From Ruminiclostridium sp. (GTDB lineage Bacteria > Bacillota_A > Clostridia > Oscillospirales > Oscillospiraceae), in NCBI GenBank assembly GCA_017521345.1, contig JAFXCU010000200.1, positions 1-9,165 on the forward strand: a DNA stretch of 9,165 nucleotides, in the 5' to 3' direction. Positions within the stretch are counted from its first letter, which is position 1. Every line of letters starts with the position of its first letter. The notes beneath the pieces were generated by a model. That model was not told the DNA's origin, searched no databases, and worked only from the letters and a program-made list of their open reading frames with translations. The translations under genes were made by a program, and so were the position numbers. This document shows positions 3,689 through 9,165 of the stretch, piece by piece.

Positions 3689-4425
3689 ACGAGACCTGCA
3701 TCCTGCGGGAAGATAAGAACGGGGTCTGCTATCTGACCCTCAACCGTCCCGACAAGCTCAACGCTCTGGATTCGACGCTCTTTCGGACCCTGGAAGGGCA
3801 TCTGGAGGAACTGGAAGAACGGGAGGACATCCATGTGATCGTCCTCTCCGGCGCCGGGAAATCCTTCTGCGCCGGCCACGATGTGGCGGTGCTGGGGGCG
3901 GAAGGCCAGGACGAGAATCTGAACGCCCGGGTCATTGCCCGTCTGGCCGACAGTGATAAGGCGGTGGTGGTGGTCATCCACGGCCACTGCTACACCGGCG
4001 GTCTGGAGCTGGCCCTGGCCGGTGACATCATCATCGTCAGTGAGAATGCAAAGATCGGCGATACCCACAGCAAGTTCGCCCTGCGGCCCATCTGGGGTCT
4101 TCTCCAGCGGCTGCCCCGCCGGGTAGGCGTGGGGGTTGCCAAGGATATGTTCTGCACCAACCGGGTCCTCACCGGCCCGGAGGCCGAGCGCATGGGCTTT
4201 GCCAACTACTGCTTCCCCCAGGAGACTCTGTGGGAGGAGGCCGAGAAGATCATCCAGAAGATCAACGGCAATTCCCCCTACAGCATTTCCTTCATGAAGC
4301 GGATGATCCGGGAGACCGACGGCCAGAACATGTCCGTAGGATTCCAGAAAGAAATTGAGACGGTGTATCAGGGCATCCTGGGTCCGGACTTTGAGGAACG
4401 GATCAGTGTTCTGACCAAGAAATAA
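3685..4425 (+). CDS. Crotonase-fold protein (enoyl-CoA hydratase/isomerase family)
   Basis: The 246-residue protein is of usual size for a single-domain crotonase. LTLNRPDKLNAL (17-28) is the N-terminal signature, CAGHD (62-66) and YTGGLELA (103-110) form the oxyanion hole, and Glu108 matches the first catalytic Glu of enoyl-CoA hydratase. The second catalytic Glu (in the A-x-F-G-x-P-E pattern) is replaced: the sequence reads AKIGDTH, with His128. Hydratase activity is therefore doubtful; an isomerase, thioesterase or other CoA-ester reaction is possible. AAGGAAGGA lies 5 nt before ATG 3685, which overlaps the hydrolase stop. An upstream in-frame ATG at 3628 has no comparable site. The two genes are clearly one operon. 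Confidence 0.9.
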   Translation: MNETCILREDKNGVCYLTLNRPDKLNALDSTLFRTLEGHLEELEEREDIHVIVLSGAGKSFCAGHDVAVLGAEGQDENLNARVIARLADSDKAVVVVIHGHCYTGGLELALAGDIIIVSENAKIGDTHSKFALRPIWGLLQRLPRRVGVGVAKDMFCTNRVLTGPEAERMGFANYCFPQETLWEEAEKIIQKINGNSPYSISFMKRMIRETDGQNMSVGFQKEIETVYQGILGPDFEERISVLTKK

Positions 4426-4428
4426 CAG

Positions 4429-4464
4429 AAAAGAGCACGCAGGATGATTCCTGCGTGCTCTTTT
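4429..4464. terminator. Bidirectional intrinsic terminator
   Basis: A perfect 15-bp stem (4429-4443 with 4450-4464, loop ATGATT) has A4 at its 5' foot and T4 at its 3' foot. It sits just after the crotonase stop and 12 bp past the lipoprotein stop, serving the convergent operons on both strands. Confidence 0.9.
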
Positions 4465-4476
4465 GATTGTAAGGGT

Positions 4477-5916
4477 TCAAGGGCCGCCCCGGCCGATGGC
4501 CCCGCACTGGAAGGGGGCGTCGGGGGTGCCGATCTGCTTGAGATAGTCCAGCAGGGCGGGGTATTCCTCTGCCTGGGTGCAGTCATTGGGGTCGAACTGA
4601 ACGTCTGTGGGGAAGAAGGCCACGTACTGCAGGCCGTCGGCCTGGCCGGCCAGAGTCCAGCTGGGGGCCTCCTGGTAGGAGGTGTCCCCGGCGGGGTAGG
4701 CGGCGATGGTCACCAGATGCCCGCCATAGCCGGAGAGGGCGGCGGGGACATAGATGATGCCGAAGGAGGTGGCGTCGTACTGCTCCAGCTGGGTGGCGTA
4801 CTGGGTGGGGAAGGACATGACGATGTGCTCGCTCATGACCCAGGTGAGACCCTGGTTGCCCTCGGTGATCTGGAGGCCGCTGAGGATGTCGTAGTCGGCG
4901 GGGACAGAAGTGGATGCCCCGGAGGTGGTGTCGCTCTGGGACTGGAGGGCGGCCTGTACCACGTCCTCGGTCTCCAGTTCGGTCACCTCGCCGGTGTCCA
5001 GGTGGAGGGTCCGCAGCTGGCCGGTGTAGTGGTTGCAGGTGTAGAGGATGTTGTCCAGAAGGACTCCCTCTTCCTTGTGGGCCAGGACCCCGTCATCCCC
5101 CAGGGAGGTCTCGCCGCTGCCGTCCCGGAGGAAGGCGAAGGTCTCGTAATGGTTGTCCTCGTAGACCAGATAGGTGCCGTTGGCCCAGACGTAGGAGTAG
5201 TCGCTGAGGGAGCGGGGCTTGTTCACCACGGTGGTGGAGCCGTCCTTCAGGCTGAACTGGCAGATCTGGTCGCTCTTTTCACAGCGGTAGAAGATGGTGT
5301 CCCCCACCAGGCAGAACTGGCAGTCCGCCTCGGTCTCGGTGAGCCGCTCCTGGAGGGCGCCGTCAAAGGACAGACGGTAGATCCCGCCTTCGGAGGAGGC
5401 GTAGTAGATGCCGTCGGCGGTGACGGTGAAGCCGTCGGTGTCGGTGGCCATTTTGGTCTCCTCACCGCCGTCAATGGAAATGCTGTACAGGGAGGTCCCG
5501 TAGCGGTAGTATATGGTGTCCTGGTAGATCTCAAAGCCGTCGTCGATGCTGTCCTCGGTGAGCATCTGGGGGGAGGTGGTCCCCTCTCCCTGGAAGATCT
5601 CCAGGTCATACCGGAAGAGACCGTCGTCGCTGGCCAGGTACAGGTCCTTGTTGTAGACCGCCATGCCGTAGATGTCGCTGGTGGTCTGGCCCTCGATGAC
5701 CGGGTCGTAGACGTTGCCGTTTTCATCCAGCAGGCCGGTGCAGATGTAGGGGCCGTAGCCCCAGAAGGCTACGCCGCTCTCATCCAGGAAGATGCTTCTG
5801 CCCAGGATGACCTGGCTGGCGGGGGCCTCTGCAGGTTGGGAGGAGCAGGCCCCCAGAATGGTCACGGACAGAGCGGCGGCCATCACAAGGGCCAGGGCTT
5901 TTGCGGATCGTTTCAT
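4477..5916 (-). CDS. Secreted lipoprotein with beta-propeller-like repeats
   Basis: The 479-residue protein starts with a lipoprotein signal: KR, a hydrophobic stretch, and lipobox LGAC with Cys24. It is thus expected to be exported and lipid-anchored on the outer face of the membrane. Residues about 40-320 hold repeated short strands such as DGIYYASSEGGIYRLSFDG and DTIYYRYGTSLYSISIDGG, the pattern of DUF5050-type propeller domains. A low-complexity linker (about 325-340) leads to a separate C-terminal domain (about 356-479) with GYGGHLVTIAAYP and FFPTDVQFDPND. No enzyme motif is seen. ATG 5916 is preceded by GGAGGG at 7 nt; an upstream TTG at 5931 has no site. It lies 22 bp behind the flavodoxin gene, probably in the same transcript. 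Confidence 0.8.
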   Translation of the reverse strand: MKRSAKALALVMAAALSVTILGACSSQPAEAPASQVILGRSIFLDESGVAFWGYGPYICTGLLDENGNVYDPVIEGQTTSDIYGMAVYNKDLYLASDDGLFRYDLEIFQGEGTTSPQMLTEDSIDDGFEIYQDTIYYRYGTSLYSISIDGGEETKMATDTDGFTVTADGIYYASSEGGIYRLSFDGALQERLTETEADCQFCLVGDTIFYRCEKSDQICQFSLKDGSTTVVNKPRSLSDYSYVWANGTYLVYEDNHYETFAFLRDGSGETSLGDDGVLAHKEEGVLLDNILYTCNHYTGQLRTLHLDTGEVTELETEDVVQAALQSQSDTTSGASTSVPADYDILSGLQITEGNQGLTWVMSEHIVMSFPTQYATQLEQYDATSFGIIYVPAALSGYGGHLVTIAAYPAGDTSYQEAPSWTLAGQADGLQYVAFFPTDVQFDPNDCTQAEEYPALLDYLKQIGTPDAPFQCGAIGRGGP

Positions 5917-5938
5917 GGGGCGTCCCTCCAATCAGATA

Positions 5939-6757
5939 TTAGATATACAGGTCGGGGCTCTTTCTGGGCCAGGAGAAGCGGTCCTCCAGGTCCTCTTTGT
6001 GGATGATGAAGTTGGGGGCATCGAAGAACTTGGCGTTTTCAGGGCAGTACTTCACGCAGCGGTTGCACTTCATGCAGGGGCCGGAGATGATGGTCTCGTC
6101 TTCCAGGTCGATGGAGCCCAGGGGACATTCCTTGGCACAGATGCCGCAGTGGGTGCAGGCCTCGGGGTCGGTGGAGACCTTGACCTTCAGGATGTTCAGG
6201 GGGTTGCCCTCCCGGTCTCTGGGGGTGTAGTAGGGGCCCACGGGGTTGTTGCCCTTGACCTTGGCGGAGATGGGGCCGTCAGAGCCGCCCTTCATCCAGA
6301 TCTGGTCGGCAAAGCCCCCGGCGATGGTCAGGTCGCTGATGTCGGGACGGCCGGCATTCTGGGTCTGGGAGAAGGAGTGCTGGCAGGAGAAGGCGGCGGC
6401 GCCCAGGGTGGTGAAGCCATTGCCCTCCAGGGTCAGGCAGAGCTCCATGAGGCCGTCGTCAAAGCTGCGGTTGCCGTAGCACACAACGGGGACGGCGTAA
6501 GCGCCGTTGCCCTGGACGGAGGAGACGTACTTGATGAGCAGGTTGGGCACACGGCCGGCGTAGACGGGGGTGCCGAAGACCACCAGATCCCCTTCGCCAA
6601 AAGCCTTGGGCTCCTTGCGGACGGGGGCGGGGGTGAAGTCAAAGGTCTTCAGTTCCACCCCGGCCTGCTGGGCCAGACGCTGGGCGATCCGGGTGACGAC
6701 CTTCTTGGTGGTGTCGGTGGCGCTGAAGTAAGCGGCCCACACGGTATTGATTTTCAT
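5939..6757 (-). CDS. EFR1-like flavodoxin/ferredoxin (two 4Fe-4S clusters)
   Basis: The 272-residue protein has an N-terminal flavodoxin-like domain: YFSATDTTKKVV (10-21) resembles the FMN-phosphate loop and VVFGTPVYAGRVPN the second flavin-contact loop. The C-terminal domain has two classical cluster motifs, CTHCGICAKECP (201-212) and CMKCNRCVKYCP (228-239). This is the layout of EFR1-family ferrodoxins, cytoplasmic electron carriers of anaerobes whose partners are mostly unknown. ATG 6757 is preceded by AAAGGGG at 8 nt; the frame stays open far upstream but that part is antisense to the next gene. It leads a two-gene operon with the lipoprotein. Confidence 0.9.
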   Translation of the reverse strand: MKINTVWAAYFSATDTTKKVVTRIAQRLAQQAGVELKTFDFTPAPVRKEPKAFGEGDLVVFGTPVYAGRVPNLLIKYVSSVQGNGAYAVPVVCYGNRSFDDGLMELCLTLEGNGFTTLGAAAFSCQHSFSQTQNAGRPDISDLTIAGGFADQIWMKGGSDGPISAKVKGNNPVGPYYTPRDREGNPLNILKVKVSTDPEACTHCGICAKECPLGSIDLEDETIISGPCMKCNRCVKYCPENAKFFDAPNFIIHKEDLEDRFSWPRKSPDLYI

Positions 6758-6791
6758 GGGAAAAACCCCTTTCTCTTGTTGTGTTGTCTTT

Positions 6792-6819
6792 ATTATAATG
6801 GAAATCCTGAAAAAGTAAA
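6792..6819 (-). promoter_or_regulatory. Promoter of the EFR1-like operon
   Basis: On the minus strand, TTTACT (6819-6814), 16 bp, TATAAT (6797-6792). It is 35 bp from the start codon. Confidence 0.65.
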
Positions 6820-6860
6820 CGGTTTGACGGGGGATGGGGAGAAATCTGTTTTCTCCAGGA

Positions 6861-6877
6861 AAAAAGTATGGTAAAAT
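6861..6877 (+). promoter_or_regulatory. Possible promoter of the 6905 gene
   Basis: TATGGTAAAAT provides an extended -10 (TAAAAT 6872-6877 with an upstream TG). No good -35 box is seen at the right distance. It is divergent from the EFR1-like promoter. Confidence 0.4.
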
Positions 6878-6904
6878 AAAGAAAAATGGAAGGGGGCGAA
6901 ATCC

Positions 6905-7522
6905 GTGAAGAAGTGGGCCGTTGTCGGCATCCTTGCCGCTCTTGTGGTAAGCGTTTTGCTGATTGGGAAGTACCAGGATCAGAAGTATCCCATCCGGCCC
7001 GACCACAGCAACCTGTTGGAGGAGGTCATCTGGTGGGTGAACCGGGGGTATGACCAACCGGTGCTGGACGACATTGTCATCCATGACTATGTGGAGCTGG
7101 GAGAGCAGCGGTATGTCCTTATGGATGTGGAAGAATGGCTTGGAATGGCTTATCTGGAACAGGGACCCAACGGGAACTACCGCATGGCCGGGTCCAGCTA
7201 CGGCGGCGGAAACTTCCATTTTGAAGAGTTGGAGTATGACGGTGTGCGTTTTGTCCTCATCGGCGGCAAAAATGCATATTTCGGTATAGATACCATCTCT
7301 TTTCTCTTGGATAACCGGACTTACACGGCAGACATCCCGCCGGGAGACCGATTCCTGACCGAGATCGAGATCGACCCGCCTGCAGACCCGGATGCTCCCC
7401 TGCGGCATATCGACGTGAATACCGTCCGATTTTACGATGCTGCCGGTCAGGACATCACATCCCAGATCCCCTGGAACCGGATGCAGCCCTGGGACGGCGG
7501 CCCCTCTGTCAGCCAATCATAA
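6905..7522 (+). CDS. Membrane-anchored hypothetical protein
   Basis: The 205-residue protein is of a type I do not recognise. Residues 4-20 form one hydrophobic segment after two lysines with no lipobox or clear cleavage site, so it is probably an N-terminal anchor with the rest outside. A segment of about 50 residues (YDGVRFVLIGGK, then IDTISFLLDNRTY) resembles beta-strand-rich regions of small clostridial secreted proteins. The start is GTG at 6905, chosen because AGGGGG lies 8 nt before it. It stands alone between the divergent EFR1-like operon and the next promoter. Codon use is like that of its neighbours. No function is assigned. Confidence 0.75.
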   Translation: MKKWAVVGILAALVVSVLLIGKYQDQKYPIRPDHSNLLEEVIWWVNRGYDQPVLDDIVIHDYVELGEQRYVLMDVEEWLGMAYLEQGPNGNYRMAGSSYGGGNFHFEELEYDGVRFVLIGGKNAYFGIDTISFLLDNRTYTADIPPGDRFLTEIEIDPPADPDAPLRHIDVNTVRFYDAAGQDITSQIPWNRMQPWDGGPSVSQS

Positions 7523-7529
7523 GTATCAG

Positions 7530-7558
7530 TTGATTTTTTCAGCCTGACTCCATATAAT
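7530..7558 (+). promoter_or_regulatory. Promoter of the VanW-domain gene
   Basis: TTGATT (7530-7535), 17 bp, TATAAT (7553-7558). This is a near-consensus sigma-A site about 75 bp from the start codon, so the gene is probably transcribed separately from the one before it. Confidence 0.75.
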
Positions 7559-7632
7559 ATAACCTAATCAACGACTCTGTCGAAATGCGGCATTTTTTGC
7601 CTTGGATAGAATAGACCGGAAAGGATGATCCC

Positions 7633-9165
7633 ATGGCTAAGAACAAGCCTGAATCCCAGAAGAAAACCCGAAAGACCGGCCTCATCGTGGGCGGTCTGCT
7701 GGCTGTGGTCCTCGTTGGGGGCTACTGCCTCCTGTGCGCCTTCGGGGGCGGCGGGAATATCTACCCCAACGTGGTCATGGGAGACGTGGCCCTGGGGGGC
7801 CTCACCGTGGAGGAGGCCGAGGCGGCCATCTCCCAGGCGGTGAAGGGACAGACCCCCGACGAGACCCAGGGCGTGCACTTTGCCATCACCGACACAGAGG
7901 GCAATACCGCTCAGGTGAAAGTCCCCATGTCTGCCGTGGAGACCGACTGCCCTGCCACCGCTGCCCGGGCCTGGAACGTGGGCAACGATGCGTCCTTCCC
8001 TGCCCGGGGTGCCATTTACCTCAAGTGTCTCATTGCCGGGGAAGAGATCCTGCCCGCCTACGAGGATACCCAGGCCCTGGAGACCATTCTGGACGACATG
8101 GATGCCCAGATCGGCCAGGCCGCCGTGGAGAGCACCTGGGAGCTGGGGGAGGAGACCATCACCTTCACCAAGGGGGAACCGGGCAACCTCATCCAGCGGG
8201 ATGAGCTGAAGACCGAGATCTTCCAGCGGCTGGGCCGCGGCGAGATGGTTACCCTGGCCGGGTCCGAGCCCCAGTTCGCCATCCAGCTGAAGGAGGCCCT
8301 GCCCGAAGAACTGGACATGAAGGCCATCCTGAAGGAAGTGGAGACCGAGGTCCAGAACGCCGAGTTCAACAAGGCAGAGAAGATCTTCCAGACCGACAGC
8401 CGGGGCATCTCCTTTGACACCGAGGCTGCCGATACCCTGTTCGAGTCCATGGCCTGGGGCGAGACCCAGGACCTGGATCTCATCATCACCGAGCCTGAGA
8501 CCACCCTGGCCGACCTGGAGCCCCAGCTCTACCAGGACACCCTGGGCACCTGCTCCACCAACATTTCCGGCACGGAAAACCGAGTAAAGAACATTGCCCT
8601 GGCAGCACAGTTCTTCAACGGCACCGTCCTGCTGCCCGGAGAGGAGTTCTCCTACAACGGCATCGTGGGCAGCCGACAGGCCTCCAAGGGCTTCCTGCCC
8701 GCTCCCGCCTATGTCTCCGGTCAGACCGTCCAGGAGATCGGCGGTGGTGTCTGCCAGGGTTCCTCCACCATCTACCTGGCCGCCCTCCGGGCCAACCTGG
8801 AGATCGTGGAGCGCTACCCCCACGGCTATATCACCCGGTATGTCCCCGACGGCATGGACGCTACCGTGTACTACGGGGTGAAGGACTTCCGGTTCAAAAA
8901 CGACACCCCCTTCCCCATCAAGGTGGTGGGCTCCGTGTCCGGCCGGACCCTGACCGTGAACATCCTGGGCACCAAGCACAACAACATCACCGTGGAGATG
9001 ACCAACCAGACCGTGGGCTCCACCGGCTACAACACCGTGTACAAGGTGGACAACAGCCTGTCCGCCGGGTCCACCTACGTGGATGTGACTCCCTACGCCG
9101 GCTACACCATCAAGGTTTACCGGAACCTCTATGAGAACGGCAAGCACCTGGAGACCAAGCTGGAG
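7633..9165 (+). CDS. VanW-domain membrane-anchored cell-wall protein (3' end outside window)
   Basis: The frame is open from ATG 7633 to the last base, giving 511 codons with no stop. AAAGGA precedes the start by 8 nt. A Lys-rich N-terminus is followed by one membrane segment (about residues 16-36), so the rest is outside the cell. Residues about 40-290 are typical of the region before VanW in YoaR-like proteins (putative peptidoglycan-binding type, with GGLTVEEAEAAI). The VanW domain spans about 302-440, with ENRVKNIALAA, LLPGEEFSYN and the hallmark EIGGGVCQGSSTIYLAAL. VanW occurs in some vancomycin-resistance clusters, but most copies are housekeeping wall proteins of unknown function; no vanA/B-type genes are nearby. 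The sequence beyond 440 may lead to another extracellular domain. Confidence 0.9.
   Translation, partial: MAKNKPESQKKTRKTGLIVGGLLAVVLVGGYCLLCAFGGGGNIYPNVVMGDVALGGLTVEEAEAAISQAVKGQTPDETQGVHFAITDTEGNTAQVKVPMSAVETDCPATAARAWNVGNDASFPARGAIYLKCLIAGEEILPAYEDTQALETILDDMDAQIGQAAVESTWELGEETITFTKGEPGNLIQRDELKTEIFQRLGRGEMVTLAGSEPQFAIQLKEALPEELDMKAILKEVETEVQNAEFNKAEKIFQTDSRGISFDTEAADTLFESMAWGETQDLDLIITEPETTLADLEPQLYQDTLGTCSTNISGTENRVKNIALAAQFFNGTVLLPGEEFSYNGIVGSRQASKGFLPAPAYVSGQTVQEIGGGVCQGSSTIYLAALRANLEIVERYPHGYITRYVPDGMDATVYYGVKDFRFKNDTPFPIKVVGSVSGRTLTVNILGTKHNNITVEMTNQTVGSTGYNTVYKVDNSLSAGSTYVDVTPYAGYTIKVYRNLYENGKHLETKLE

Noticed and set aside
4444..6874. Long plus-strand open frames (520 and 360 codons) opposite the lipoprotein and flavodoxin genes
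   Set aside because: They are antisense to clear genes, have low-complexity Gly/Val/Ala-rich translations, and lack family motifs. They result from GC-rich codon use.
6758..7516. N-terminal extension of the EFR1-like protein on the minus strand
   Set aside because: It runs antisense through the 6905 gene and across the EFR1-like promoter. The flavodoxin motif begins right after ATG 6757, which has a good ribosome site.
7574..7600. Terminator between the 6905 gene and the VanW gene
   Set aside because: The possible stem at AAATGCGGCATTT has only 5 bp and lies after the VanW promoter, in its leader.
7564..9147. 527-codon minus-strand open frame opposite the VanW-domain gene
   Set aside because: It is a Gly/Leu/His-rich shadow frame. 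The plus strand encodes an unmistakable VanW domain with ribosome site and promoter.
7633..9165. Vancomycin-resistance cluster
   Set aside because: Only a VanW domain is present. No ligase, dehydrogenase, dipeptidase or VanRS genes are near, and VanW-domain proteins are common in Clostridia.

Overview
The window looks like a GC-rich Gram-positive gut anaerobe of the class Clostridia, most likely the Oscillospiraceae (Flavonifractor/Intestinimonas-type). This is inferred from gene content (a VanW-domain wall protein, an EFR1-type flavodoxin-ferredoxin, a clostridial lipoprotein, a TraX-family membrane protein), strong Shine-Dalgarno sites and sigma-A-like promoters. The genus is a guess.

The left third (1-2845) is the unusual part. 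It opens with the 3' end of an IS30-family transposase. About 1.45 kb follow with no ordinary protein gene, filled by three diverged copies (A, B, C) of a noncoding cassette. A fourth copy (D) lies beyond a TraX-family gene. Each cassette has a minus-strand promoter (TTGTCA-like, 17 bp, TATATT with a TGC extension), two very small ORFs encoding (V/M)SPMY-like and M(M)LDxKNxx peptides, a core of variable sequence and length, and a minus-strand intrinsic terminator whose hairpin contains the stop codon of the second small ORF. Exactly 75 bp from the minus-strand -35 box lies a plus-strand promoter (TTGACA/G), followed almost at once by a plus-strand terminator. Two copies of a second, hairpin-rich repeat (E1, E2) abut cassettes B and D. 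The remnant of a third adjoins cassette A, where the IS30 element appears to have inserted into its hairpin.

The middle (2846-4464) is a two-gene operon: an HSL-type alpha/beta hydrolase translationally coupled through ATGA to a crotonase-fold protein. It starts directly behind the plus-strand promoter/terminator of cassette D and ends at a bidirectional terminator shared with the convergent operon to its right.

The right part holds a minus-strand pair (an EFR1-like flavodoxin/2x[4Fe-4S] protein, then a beta-propeller-like lipoprotein), a divergent membrane-anchored hypothetical gene, and a VanW-domain membrane-anchored protein with a good promoter that runs off the right edge. These genes look ordinary for the group. 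The novelty is in the cassette array, which resembles leader-peptide attenuators or a family of modular small RNAs.
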